A stretch of DNA of 64,000 nucleotides from Bostrychus sinensis. Taxonomy: Eukaryota; Chordata; Actinopteri; Gobiiformes; Eleotridae. The stretch lies in assembly GCA_020698575.1 (NCBI GenBank), contig CM036251.1, positions 37,344,288 to 37,408,287 on the forward strand, written 5' to 3'. Numbering within the stretch: position 1 is the first letter of the stretch; every line of letters begins with the position of its first letter. The notes below the pieces were generated by a model. The model searched no databases, was not told the DNA's origin, and worked only from the letters and a program-made list of their open reading frames with translations. Positions 44,888 to 56,959 of the stretch are shown piece after piece. The position numbers and the translations under genes are program-made.

Positions 44888-46590
44888 TGTGGCGGGAGGG
44901 TGTTTTTAAATAAATACATTTTAACTAACAATACCAACAACGCCACCCGAGGATAAGGCCCCGGGACCAACCCAACTATACAAAGGAAAAGGCCGCACCA
45001 GGTCTAGACATCAAAAGGAGAGAACGTGATTCAGAAATATAATGATAAAACAATCAATTTTATTTAATTCAGTCAATAAAATTTCTATAGGCCTATAGCA
45101 GTGAATAAAATGCATTAAACATTTCCATATAAGCAAACTTGGACTAATAATTCATACAAATAATCAGAACACTTACAAAGCAACAATAAGCACAGCAAAC
45201 ACATGCAACAAAAAAGCAAAAAGCAAAAGCCATGCAATAAGTAGCAAAAGAAAATAGCAAAGCAGAATAAGCCTGCAGCCTGTTATGATGAGCCATGAGT
45301 CAGCTAAGACTAAGACTAACATTTACAGAAACACATTTTAGTTTACATTAAATATGATGAATTAAACTTGTGTCTTTATATTAGACAGAGTTCTGTTATG
45401 ATGCAACTTGACGTTGATTAGATTAGCATGTTGTAGGCAGTTAACGTCAGACAGTGATGGTATTTCATGGACAAATGTGGACTCCGGGACCACTGTGTCC
45501 TCCTGTATGTCTCCATGTCTTTTTAATGTAAAATATAAAATGTCTAGCTCTTGTTTGTATATTTGTAGAAAAGAAAGCGACAGAGTAACATTTGTGCATT
45601 GTTGTGAGTGGTCTGTTTTCTCCCACGGGGATCGGAAGTGACGTTTTGTGGGCGTTTCCACCGTTGCCGACTGTATTTGATATAAACGATTGGATATAAG
45701 ACAGACAATCAGAAACATTTGTGAATCCCAATCTGTGATTGGCTGTCCAGAAATGAGTTGTGCGAGCAAAGATGTTGTGTGAGCGGGCATCCATGGACTC
45801 GCGCACCTAGGTAGACTAGCATGTAGGCAGAGTTGAGTGTGCACGGAACAAAGGTTTGTGTGCTCAAATTATTATTCTCTTTTCAAATGGTAAAGTATGT
45901 GCTTGCAACAGTCACACTGCGTGCACTCGACACTCACTCTGAGCGCGCATGAAGGTGGCACAAATATCACACCATACCAGGAGGGTGACGGCTCTTAAAA
46001 ACCGCCGCGCACGCCATGGGTCATGTGCCTAAATAAGGACACGAGTTTCAGTAAATATAAAAGAAACTAAAGAAGGTACAGCATTGGCGTCTTACCTGCC
46101 AACAATGAAGCACGCATGCAGGCAGCAGGAGAAGAGGGAGAGCCACAATAAACCACAGCTAGTCCCAGCAACGGCCCAGGAGCTAAAGAAATTTAGATTT
46201 GGATCAGCCCTGGCATAAGCCCAAAGTGAAACCTAGACAACGAGCTAACTTACCGAGGTCGTGGGGCCCAACACACTCCCGACAGCACGCACCCATCGGA
46301 AGGGGGAGAGATGAAGCCGCACAGCAGCCACAGCTAGCCCCAACAACAGGTACAGATCAAGTATGTAACACACTGAACTCCGAACACACCTGCAGCAAAG
46401 CATCCAGCCCACGCTCATTAAAAACGACACGGTATAAAGGGTTTAGCCATGTGGCAGCACACTACACGCCGCCGCCACCACCAAGCACTGGAGATTGTTA
46501 GCCGCGTGCATGGACCACCCACTCTGCTTTATAGGCTCGGAGGTGCCACCCACCAATCACCTCACAGGTGAGCAGCACCGACATGCCACA
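44888..46590 (-). mobile_element. TGTGGC...GCCACA LTR-like element, 4-bp TSD
   Basis: Starts TGTGGCGGG and ends ACATGCCACA. ATAC is duplicated at 44884-44887 and 46591-46594. Read on the minus strand it has CCTATAAAGC near 46535 and an AATAAA near 45060, which fits a solo LTR read in that sense. A copy of element E (45272-45976) interrupts it. Without E it would be about 1 kb. No retroelement genes are seen. A non-autonomous DNA transposon is the alternative. Confidence 0.5.
45272..45976 (+). repeat. Foldback element E, copy 2 (partial)
   Basis: CCTGCAGCCTGTTATGATGA, AGTTTACATTAAATATGATG, CACTGTGTCCTCCTGTATGT and the end CAAATATCACACCATA match copy 1. Its left end is missing, the right end is intact. 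It lacks the LINE seen in copy 1 and so records the empty site. Confidence 0.85.
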
Positions 46591-47098
46591 ATACTCTAGC
46601 TCAGCTGTCATCTGCTCTTTTAAGAGCATTGTGCTTTTCTGTTCGAGGTTGACGCTTGTTTAGCCCCTGAGGGTTTTAGTTCTATACCAGGACTAACAAG
46701 AACAAAAAACATGTTTCTTTACCTTTCTTCACCTGTTTCCTAGGAGCAGCAGTTGTGGCATTAGTAGAATTTGCTACAATTTCTCAAAAAATACATTCAA
46801 AACTTATTTATAACTAAGTAAAGTTTATATTGAATACTCAATTTCATAGGATTTTTTAAATTGTAATTCAGACAGTTAAACTTGGAGCCAGTGTGGCAGA
46901 ATTTTACACACAAACTCCAAAACTATAAACTCAAGGCTCAAAACATCTCTGATTACAGAGCCGGATTTAACCTTTCAGGCCCTAAGCAGCTCAGGGGCCC
47001 CACTATTAGCTGTGTGTGTTTGTCTTAGTCAGATGATAATAGACTGAGATGTGCTAGCGTTTATGTATTTAATAATTTTATTAACCTTTGAACTTGTT

Positions 47099-47140
47099 TT
47101 TTATTTATTTATTTATTTATTTATTTATTAATTTATTACC
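47099..47140. repeat. (TTTA)n microsatellite
   Basis: About nine TTTA units in AT-rich intron DNA. Confidence 0.9.
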
Positions 47141-47944
47141 CAAATACCTAGTATTTAGACATGTGTTATTTGGTAAACATTGATTACTTCAGTGTAGGCT
47201 TCAGTTTATTAAAGCCAATGTCTTAACCCACTGTTTTACAAAACCAAAGCTATTTTTTCTAATTTAGGCTACTTAGTATTTTATAGATGTACTGTAATGT
47301 TGCTATAGACTTTAAATAAGGTAGATATATTATTGGTTACTATAGCCTATTTAAACCTAAGCCTAATTGTTGTGTTGTACCAGGACCACTTACATATAGT
47401 TTGATGGTAATTGACGTCAAACAGCACATCAACACCCATAGAACTAGTGTTACATTTTGTAACATTTATGCACATGTCACAGAGCCGCTGGAGACGGGCA
47501 AGCTGCATGTTGCGCTCTGGTAGTAGACATACAGTGTGCAGGACAGGCTCTTTGCCACGACCATTTACAAAACAAAATCAATCAGAGGACGGTATTTGGA
47601 AAAATATCAGAGAGGGCCCAATTGCCGTAACTACACACTGATGGACAGAAGCATGACCACTACTTTGACAGAGTGGAGGGAGCGGGGCCTGACCACTAGT
47701 GCATGCCCCGCTCCCTCCCCTCTGTCAAAGTAGTGGTCATGCTCCACTCTGCCATGTGTCTCAGGTCGGTGGACTTTTGTCAGAGAGAGCAGTGAACAAT
47801 GTTGTGGAACTAACAAAAAAAGACATGTATGACATGTATTTCAAAACAAAACCCTGTGTTCTGTTGTGGTAAAAGTGTGATTTGAGAATGTGTTTAGAGT
47901 TGTTCCAAATTGAGCAGAACTTTCAGAATTAGAGCATTTATTTC

Positions 47945-48325
47945 ACCTTAAGAAAAATGTATCCCTTGTTTTCCCGGTAGCCAGTGGAGTGATGACAGAA
48001 AAGGGGTGGTGTGTTCAAATATTTTGGTTCTTGTTAACATGCTGGTGGAAGCGTAATAGATAAGCTGGAGTTTGTTTATTATCTGTTTTGGCCATTCAAA
48101 AACTAGAGAATTGCAGTAGTCTAAAATACTGGAGATGAAAGCATAAAGTAGTTTTTCAGAGTTGGAGTAGGACAAGAGGCATCTGACGTTGGCTGTTTTT
48201 CTGGGATGATAGAATGACAGTTTGGGAAAGTCACTGATGCGTTTTTGAAAATTTAGATCAGAGTCCAGCAAAACAGATATATTTCTGGCATGATCACATG
48301 TTTTCCGAGCAGTGCAGTTAATCAT
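47945..48325 (-). pseudogene. L2-like LINE reverse transcriptase fragment
   Basis: The minus strand reads ARNISVLLDSDLNFQKRISD, YNSEKLLYAFISS-like text, ILDYCNSLVFEWPKQ and PFLSSLHWLPGKQ. It matches the same protein region as 42081-42698 but is more diverged. Both ends are lost. Confidence 0.75.
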
Positions 48326-49029
48326 GGCTGGAAACTCTGTCTTAAAGATTTAAGACCACGTGAAAAGAAACAGCCATGTTTGCAGCTAAAAGGGCAGTTA
48401 CACACTTCAGGATTCAAGCCTGCTGAAGTCTGTCTTTACTCTGATTTACATCCTGACAGTGAACTCACCACGGGAGAATGTATTGTTTCAGAGCAGTGGA
48501 GCGCACCCCTCCACTCCCACCTGTGCTCCCTGCGCACGGACTAGTCCTCTACACACAAGGGTTTGTTCAGATGGCATCTCTTCTCTCTGCTCCTCCACTA
48601 CAGCCTCTGTAGAAAAGAGAGTGTGTCCTTTTCTTTTTCTATTTAATCCCAAAAATTGTGTTGTGATTGGAGTTGGAGGGTGGGACACAGACCAAACTAC
48701 CTCTGAATGCAAAACATAATCAACCAATTAGAAACTCTCCCCATTTCAGACAGATAATATTGATTGTTCAGGAAGACTGCTTTTGGTTAATGGCCCAGGA
48801 AGCTCTGGTTTTGGTAGGATATGGTGGCACATAGCTTGTAAAAAAGAAAAAAAGTAACTGGTTCCTCTTGGTATTCATGCAAAGACAGACACTGAAGGGT
48901 GCTCTTGGGAATGAGGCACAGGTCCTGCATAAGTGAGCTGGAGACACAGGCACTCCAAAAAACTGTAACAGCAACAAGGAAGTATAATTTAAGGCCTTTT
49001 AAAGTATACTTTGTTGTTGCTGTGACAAC

Positions 49030-50646
49030 TTTTTTGTCCTCTCTGGGTTTCTCAGTTTGTCCTCTCTGTGTCTCTCAGTTGGTCCTCTCTGTGTCTCTCA
49101 GTTGGTCCTCTCTGTGTCTCTCAGTTTGTCCTCTCTGTGTCTCTCAGTTTGTCCTCTCTGTGTCTCTCAGTTTGTCCTCTCTGTGTCTTTCAATTTGTCT
49201 TCTCTGTGCCTCTCAGTTTATCCTCTCTATGTCTCTCAGATTTTCCTCTCTTTGTCTTTCAGTTTGTCCTTTGTGTTTCTCAGTTTGTCCTTTATTTCTC
49301 AGTTTTTGCTATTTGTGTTTCTTAGTTTTTCCTCTCTGTGTCTCTCAGTTTGTCCTCTCTGTGTGTCTCTCAGTTTGTCCTATATGTGTCTCTCAGTTTG
49401 TCCTCTCTATGTCTCTCAGATTTTCCTCTCTTTGTCTTTCAGTTTGTCCTTTCTGTGTTTCTCTGTTTGTCCTCTGTGTCTCTCAGTTTTTCCTATGTGT
49501 TTCTTAGTTTTCCTCTCTGTCTTTCAGTTTGTCCTCTCTGTGTCTCTCAGTTTAAACTTTTTGTCTTTCATTTTTTTCTCATTGTGTCCCTCAGTTTGTC
49601 CTCCCTGTTTCTATCAGTTTGTCCTCTCTGTGTTTCTCACTTTGTCCTCTTTGTGTCTTCTCAGTTTGTTATTTTTGTGTCGCTCAGTTTTTTCTTCTCT
49701 GTGTTTCTCAGTTTGTTCTCTCTGTGTCTCTCAGTCTGTCCTTTCTGTCTCTCAGTTTGTCCTCTCTGTGTTTCTCAGTTTGTCCTTTCTGTCTCTCATT
49801 TTGTCCTCTCTGTCTCTCATTTTGTCCTCTCTGAGTCTCTTAGTATGTCCTCTCTGTGTTTCTCAGTTTTTCCGTTCTGTGTTTGTCAGTTTATCCTCTC
49901 AATGTCTCTCAGTTTGTCCTCTCTGTGTTTCAGTTTGTCCTTTTTGTGTTTCTCAGTTTGTCCTCTCTTCTTCTCTCAGTTTTTCCTCTCTGTGTCTTTC
50001 AGTTTGTCCTACCTGTGTCTCTCAGTTTATCCTTTATGTGTCTTTCAGTTTGTCCTCTCTTTGTTTCTCAGTTTGTCCTCTCTGTGGTTCTCAGTTCATT
50101 CTCTGTGTCTTTCAGTTTGTCCCCTCTGTGTCTCTCAGTTCATTCTCTCTGTGTTTCTCAGTTTGTCCTCTCTGTGGTTCTCAGTTCATTCTCTCTGTGT
50201 TTCTCAGTTTGTCCTCTCTGTGTCTCTCAGTTCATTCTCTCTGTGTTTCTCAGTTTGTCCTCTCTGTGTCTCCCAGTTCGCTCTCTGTGTGTCTCTCAGT
50301 TTGTCTTCTCTGTGTCTCTCAGTTTGTCCTCTCTATTTCTTTCAGTTTGTCCTCTTTTTGTCTCTCAGTTTTTTCTCTCTGTGTTTCTCAGTTTGTCCTC
50401 TCTGTGTCTTTCAGTTTTTCCTCTCTGTCTCTCAGTTTGTCCTATCTGTCTCTCAGTTTTTCCTCTCTATCTCTCATTTTGTCCTTTCTGTCTCTTAGTT
50501 TTTCCTCTGTGTCCCTCAGTTTGTCCTCTCTTTGTCTCTCAGTTTGTCCTTTCTGTGTCTCTCAGTTTGTCCTCTATGTGTCACTCAGTTTGTCCTCTCT
50601 GTGTATCTCAGTTTGTCATCTCTATGATGCTCAGTTTGTCCTCTGT
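49030..50646. repeat. 1.6 kb minisatellite, about 23-bp unit, about 70 copies
   Basis: The unit reads CTCTCAGTTTGTCCTCTCTG with TGT, and length variants of 18-24 bp occur. The plus strand lacks stop codons in the unit in any frame, so frames of up to 530 codons appear (Leu/Ser/Cys/Val-rich, such as LCLSVCPLCVSQFVL). These are repeat artefacts with no start context or splice support. It lies in presumed myrf intron 1. Confidence 0.95.
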
Positions 50647-50851
50647 TAACAATAAAAATAAAATTTTAGAAATGGAAAACAGTTTTTCAAAAATATTAAG
50701 TGAATTCATTAATTTTAAATATAACTGAGATGTAAAGGTAACGGGTTAGAATTAAAAATATTTTCCAATGCAATATTTTAGGGAAAAAAATATGATTTTT
50801 TTTGGTTCAGGGACTTAGGGTTACAGTTACTATTCAATTTCATAATTCTTG

Positions 50852-50856
<5 letters not shown>

Positions 50857-50886
<30 letters not shown>
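50857..50886. repeat. Poly(T) tract
   Basis: About 30 T residues, next to a SINE in the same region. It may be the reversed tail of a retroposon. Confidence 0.85.
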
Positions 50887-50889
<3 letters not shown>

Positions 50890-50904
50890 TACAGTTCTAG
50901 TAGC

Positions 50905-51060
50905 AGTAGTTTAGTTGTAGAGACCCTCACCCACTAACCCAAAGGTTGCTGGTTTGATCTCCACTACCATCAATGCATACTTTCCTTGGGCAAGACATTT
51001 TACTAACCTTGCCTGTATGAATGTGTCAGTGTGACTGTGTTTGGTAGTGGTCAGGGAAAC
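50905..51060 (+). repeat. tRNA-like SINE, 5' part
   Basis: GGTTGCTGGTTTGATCTCC is B-box-like. GGGCAAGACATTTTACTAAC and GAATGTGTCAGTGTGACTGT match 31917-32130. The 3' part is missing. The following 51070-51580 is unique, moderately GC-rich DNA with no identified gene. Confidence 0.6.
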
Positions 51061-51828
51061 CATATGTACAAAATGGCAGCCACGTGGGGATAAAGACCAT
51101 GTGCAGACTTGGTTGCAGATTTGAACAATAAACAGACCCTCAGAAGTTTCTGTAGGAGAAGCTGAACATGCCCAGATTCAGTTTGGTTCCAAAGCCATGA
51201 CAAGTTAAAACACCAAATCACTGAAACAGTTTTTGTTCATAATTGGAGGTTTCCAGTTTGGGCTGTTGTGCAGCAGTGTTTTTCCATGCTCTGGCCTTGC
51301 TTCACTTTAGCGCCCTGAGCCTGTGGGAGTAATCCTCCTCTGCCGGGGCGACCAGTGTGTGACACGGCTGTGTGTGGCAGCCTGGTACAGCCCTTTCTCA
51401 TGACTGAGACATAATCCTCATTACAACTCTCACATACACACCGATACATACCAACACATGCAGGAACACACGGTCACAAGCCCTGAGTGTCCCCACCTCA
51501 GCTCTGCTCTACAAAGACTCGGACTCAGGCTCTGGAAACATGACTAATACAGAGGACTAGTTTTATTATTTTGTTTTTCAAGTGAAATCACCTGAAGGAC
51601 CTCATCATGCTCTGGCTCCGTGCAGGTACTCCTCCTCTGTCCTTCTGTGTCCTCATGTCTCTTCTTCCGTCCTACTCTTCCCTCACACTCTGTCTTCTAC
51701 TATCTTCTGTCCACTTAATCACTTCTTTTATTGTCTTCTCTTGGCCACCTTTGTCTGTTCTTTCCACTCACACTTGTCTTCTGTCCACTTTCTGTCCTTT
51801 TCTGTCCACTCTCTGTGATAGTGTAGAA

Positions 51829-52124
51829 CAGTGGTTTCCAACCTGGGGTCCAGGACCCCCAGTGGGGGTATCAGGGATTGCAGGGGTTCCACAAAACTCT
51901 CTGTTCTGAGGTTGTGTAAATTGAAATTCTAAAAGTTCCACACCCAATTAGAAAACAAATGGATAGGAGCAAAAATCTACCACTACTGCTGATTAATTTT
52001 AAAAATAATTTCTTGTTACTAATCACTTTATGCTTTTGATGCATCTGTGCTGGCAGGGGATACAGGGCTGAAGGAGAACAACACATGCAAGGGGGGCTTC
52101 AGGGAAAAAGGTTGGCAACCACAG
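51829..52124. mobile_element. hAT-type MITE (CAGTGGTTTCCAACCT ends)
   Basis: The ends CAGTGGTTTCCAACCTGG and AGGTTGGCAACCACAG are inverted. Flanks GTGTAGAA and GAGTAGAC agree at six of eight bases, suggesting an old 8-bp duplication. No coding sequence. Confidence 0.7.
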
Positions 52125-53094
52125 GAGTAGACTACAGAAGGCTTTTTACAACACATCTGTCTTCAGCTGACTTCTTTAGAGTCAGACAAACTCCTAATGT
52201 TCAGCTCTGTCCTTTGTTGCTAAAGGAAATCAATATTTGGAAAGCTTGACAATGAAAGGCAGGTAGTGGTAATGTATTCACTCTATAGGTAACAAAACAT
52301 CAGACATACATTGCTTTGTGTGTACTTTTACAGAATAAATGAGTAAATCAATATATACATTTTTTCAGCCTTTTGAATTTTGGACACCTTTGTGATAGTA
52401 GTTTCAGATTTCAGATTTATGGAAAGCTTCCTAATTTAGAAAGCTGGCTCATGGATTAGGTGTCTGTCGCCTCCTGCTGGCAACGGTGGAGAATGGACAG
52501 AGCTTAAAATGGCAATTTAGCATGATTATTAGCAACATCATGCTAATAGATAAATGAGCTGTCTGCTTCGTAGTGATGGAATTTAGCCGGGTCCGGTGAC
52601 GGTGTATAATAACACAGCAATATCATTTTTAAAAGTAGGTACGCTTGACCTGTTCAAATACAAGTCATTTTAATTAAATTATTACCACCTCACATACATT
52701 TAAAAACAGATTTTTTTAGTTTTTATAATTCTGTCTAATATTTTAAAGAAAAAACTCATGCAACAGTGTATTTTTATCACCTCTAGTACTTTTTAATTGT
52801 GAATTATAGACAAAAAAAAATCACAACTTTTAGCGCAACTTTTTTTTAAAAATCCTCGCAAAATCAGATATTTTAACTTGCAACAATCACAAAAATTGCC
52901 TGCAAAATCCTGGAGGGACTTTTATGGTCTCTATGGTCAAGTCTGTGATTAAAATATTCATAATAATTAGGAACAGCACATAACTGTTACAGAAGTGAAT
53001 TGTTAACATTATTTCAGTTTTAAATGCTGTTCAATGTGTAAACTCAAACAAAAAGAACAGAACACATTGTCATTATAAACTAAAATAGTTTATC

Positions 53095-53560
53095 AAATCA
53101 ATCAATCTATCAAACTTTATTTGTATAGCGCCTTACACGTGCTTTCCAAAGTGCAATAATAAAAGGATAAAAACAACTTAAAACAAGTTATAACAGTTTA
53201 AAACAAAAGTAAAACATTTTCAAAATAAAATATAATAATACAAATGAAACAATGCAGGTAAATACTAAAAGCAAGTCTAAACAGATAAGTTTTTAGCTTT
53301 GCTTTGAACAAAGGCAGATCTGTAATGGTAACTCAAGCGGCTAAGTGTTCTAAATCTTGGACCAGCTACAGCGAACGAACGGTCACCCCACTGTTTACTT
53401 TTGGTCATGGGGACCGCCAGCAGGTGTTGGCCTGCAGAACGCAGAGCTCTGCTGGGTTTGTGTGCAAAGTTTAAATTGTCAACTAAAAATTCATGAATAA
53501 GCTGCTGATTTTGTATCAAACTCCAGTAAAACAGTGGCATTTTATAAATTCAAAAGCTTA
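53095..53560 (-). pseudogene. LINE 3' fragment (L2/CR1-like)
   Basis: The minus strand reads PSRALRSAGQHLLAVPMTKS and GDRSFAVAGPRFRTLS, then an AT-rich 3' UTR ending in AAATAAAGTTTGATAGATTG ATT-type repeats. It is a second, different LINE family from the one at 39828. 5' truncated. Confidence 0.72.
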
Positions 53561-53633
53561 ATGCAGGAACCTGAAGTACTGAATGTGTTTTATAACTTTA
53601 GGGCCCATTCTGAAATCCTGCACTGGGGCCCTG

Positions 53634-53760
<127 letters not shown>

Positions 53761-54853
53761 CAGAAGCACTGTCACCTCATCTGAGTTGCTGCATGGTACA
53801 TGACACAAGATATACTTATGGTAACTTATTAGAATGGTCTTCATAGTCAATGGAGTTGTTGGTGGTTCACACTGTCAGCGGCAAGGTAGGGGCCCCGTGA
53901 GACACTGGGCCATTTGGCATCAAATCTAAAAAACACACAGATTAAAATTATAATGAAATTAAATTGCTATCTCTCCAAACATTTCATCTTTCCGTTCACT
54001 TCCATAGTGAATCAGTCTTTTACCTGCTTCCAGTCACTGTGTACTTTTCTACACCCTGCTGGCCACTCCAGGTACTGTCAAGGCAAGCTAGGTTGCCTCT
54101 CTTTCATTCTTTTCAGTCATGGTGCACTGTTTCTGCCTGGAGCTTGTCAAGCAGAGGCCCAGCAGCTTGTTTTGGAGGCTCGCGCATGCGTGCTGTGGTC
54201 AGTCTCAGGCTCAGTGACAGAGATCGCTGGCTGATAGCAGCGGGCGATAAGCAGCGCACTGTGCAGCTTACAACCCCATACATTACAGTGCGCATGCGCC
54301 GCGTTAGACAACAAAATTTTCCACAAGTATCCACAGCCAGTGTCTAGCGTCTAGTGTCTGTTTCTACAGATAGTTTGTAGCTTAAACCCTGTTCATGTTT
54401 CTCATGAGTACATGCTGGTGCATAAAACTGCATATCATATAAATGGAAAGCCTCGTTAAGTGTCAGGCATGTTTGTAAGAAGTGGAGCTGGAGGAGTGGA
54501 GCCAGCAGCCCGTGCCGGGGACTGGATGTGAATATTACAGAACTGTGAATGAACTGGGCTCTGGTTGTTCTGGACAAACTCAGCTGTAGGAAATACAGGA
54601 CGTTTCTTCAAAAAAGTAACATGGACTGGATTTGCAGTTTGAGTAGAGAGGTGAGTGTCAGCGAGGCGTTGTTTTTAAATGGAGGTTTGTGGTGTGATGT
54701 GTAAGGCTTCTTTTGAGGTTTTATTATAGTGAAGCAGCATTAACAGTGCACTGGTCTCCTGTTGATCTCAGTGTGAGTCCTGATGAACAGACCTCCCTCA
54801 TCTGTAAGGCTGTAACCATCCATCCATCCTCGTTTTAGTGCTTATGAATTAAA

Positions 54854-55082
54854 CATGTCTGTGAAGACTCTCACTCATCCAGGGTAAATGCATCGCAACA
54901 AAAGTTTAAAAAGCAGTCATCTGGATTAGATTTTTCAAGTAGAAGACGTTTCACCTCTTATCCAAGAGGCTTTCTCAATTCTGAAGTTTTGAGAAATTGA
55001 GAAAGCCTCTTGGATAAGAGGTGAAACGTCTTCTACTTGAAAAATCTAATCCAGATGACTGCTTTTTAAACTTTTGTTGCGA
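54854..55082. mobile_element. Penelope remnant: perfect 86-bp inverted repeat, 13-bp TSD
   Basis: CTTATGAATTAAA is duplicated at 54841-54853 and 55083-55095. The arms 54895-54980 and 54995-55080 are reverse complements over all 86 bases, with a 14-base spacer. The outer left part (54858-54894) equals the 3' end of the Penelope element at 40689-42087. It contains no coding sequence. Confidence 0.9.
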
Positions 55083-55948
55083 CTTATGAATTAAAGTTAA
55101 AACAAAACCTGCGGGCACATTCTTTGATAAGGCGACAGAGAAGGCCAGCTTTGTGGAAAAAAATTGTTGTAATGATATTGTTTTGTATACGAACAGCGTT
55201 ACTAATTAGTAATTATATAGGAAGAGTGTGAGATAGTTTGAAACAGCCTACTACTCAAACACTGATGGGATTGCAGTTAAGTGATTTTTAATTAAATTTA
55301 AATTAAATCAAAATGTTGTCATATAAAACTTAATGAAGTCAAGATCTCTGCTTGCCCGCTTGAAAAAGTCACCACACGCTACTGCTGTAAAGACACATGC
55401 CATAAGATCTGACTGTATAAATACTGTATGGGGTTATTTGTTACTTTACGGCAGGTGATAGGTCTAAAGTACTATACAAGAGAACACGGGAGAGCTTACT
55501 GGTTTGTCCAGTCTCCTCCTGTGGCGCATTGGTGTTGTCTTCCTGGTGGTGCCTGGCTAAAAATCCCTCGCCAGGGATTTGCGCTGGTTTTATTAGTTCC
55601 AGATGGGAATGCACCCAGAGGAAAGTTTTACATGGGTGTTTGTATTGGGTATTAAAATATGTATATATTTGTAATGATTGGTCTGATTGGTGGATGTATA
55701 TTAGTAAATATTATTATAAAACATAATTGTAATATGACGGGGGGAAGGATTGTATACTTACCTCAGTAGATGGTAGAGACCATCCAATTGGAGGCCACGA
55801 GCCCTTTTAAAAGTGCGACCAATTTTTTAGTCCAGATGATGTTGTTTGCTGTTGAAGATGTTGACTGCCTAATTGAAATAAAGTCGATATGTCTTTTGGA
55901 TGGTTTTATGTAACCTAAAAGCCTCACAGACCACTTGGCAGCCCACAG

Positions 55949-55954
55949 TGTGTG

Positions 55955-55985
<31 letters not shown>

Positions 55986-56000
55986 TTGCGTGCGTGTGTG
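55949..56000. repeat. (TG)n/(CGTG)n microsatellite
   Basis: TG units followed by CGTG-type tetramers. Confidence 0.9.
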
Positions 56001-56490
56001 CACTGGGTAAACAACTGAAGAAAGCTTCCCTTAAAGCTCACTCATTCTTCAGGAATGGGACAAATCATGTCTAGCAGCTGTAACAGCTCCGACATGTAAC
56101 AAAAACATTATTTATGATTTTTATGTTTGTTGAGGGGGAAAATATTCAATAAAGCTCAGAGCTTTCAGTCTGTGTGTTACATGAACATGTCCACAGACAA
56201 GTGTTCAATGGGTAATGAACAATTAAGTAAATAGAAATGCATTACTGATGCTAAAGGACCTTATTACATCATAAACAACATAAATTCTTCATATGGCCTT
56301 GCTTCGAGGAAAAGTTTTCATTGACCCATCCATTATAGTTGTGTCTCTGCTTTTTGTCAACTCTATCAGACATCTATCCATCCATCTTCTTCCACTTTAG
56401 CCGGGGCTGGGTCGCTGGGGCAGCAGTCTAAGCAGGGACACCCAGACATCCCTCTCTCCAGACACTTCCTCCAGCTCCTCTGGAGGAACC

Positions 56491-56952
56491 TGATATCATG
56501 AAAAACAGAGACGCAGGGAACACCGAGGCCATAGTGCAATTGTGGTCAGTAAGTTTGCTTTAACGGAACAGACATAGCAGACAGAGATGACAGAGATCCT
56601 ACTACTACTACTCATTCCTACAGAGTCTCTGAAAGTCTGCCCCCTCACTCCTACAGAGTTGGCGAGTCTGCCCCCTCTCTCTGTCTGTGTGTTCTCTTTT
56701 TGGGTCTATGTCCCAACAGCTTATATAGGATACAGGAGAAGTAAATGACCCTGTGTTGACATATAGGCTGGTCAAGAATGGACTAAGATTAGCTTGTTAG
56801 GGTTTACATTTCATGTCTAGGAGACAGTGGAAGACAGTAGATACATGTCAGCTAACATCTCATGACCCAATATGGAAAAGGTCAAAACAACAGGTCACAG
56901 CTGCTACATACAAGTCAGGAGAGCAGGAGACATTCAAAAATTCACGATATCA
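56491..56952 (-). mobile_element. Solo LTR, family S, copy 2
   Basis: Starts TGATATCATGAAAAACAGAG and ends CACGATATCA. GAACC is duplicated at 56486-56490 and 56953-56957. Removing it restores the LINE sequence across the junction. It is the reverse of the copy at 12032-12448: shared blocks are AACACCGAGGCCATAGTGCA, CAGCTTATATAGGATACAGG and CAACAGGTCACAGCTGCTAC. It is 45 bp longer than copy 1. Confidence 0.9.
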
Positions 56953-56959
56953 GAACCCC

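Noticed and set aside
46199..46501. 100-codon frame in the LTR-like element
   Set aside because: No retroelement or host domain; composition follows the GC-rich repeat.
49057..50728. Long Leu/Ser/Cys-rich open frames (up to 530 codons)
   Set aside because: They are translations of a 23-bp minisatellite, equally open in all three frames, with no splice or start support.
55750..55790. ATACTTACCT resembling the 5' end of U1 snRNA
   Set aside because: The match stops after ten bases and none of the U1 stem-loops or Sm site follow.
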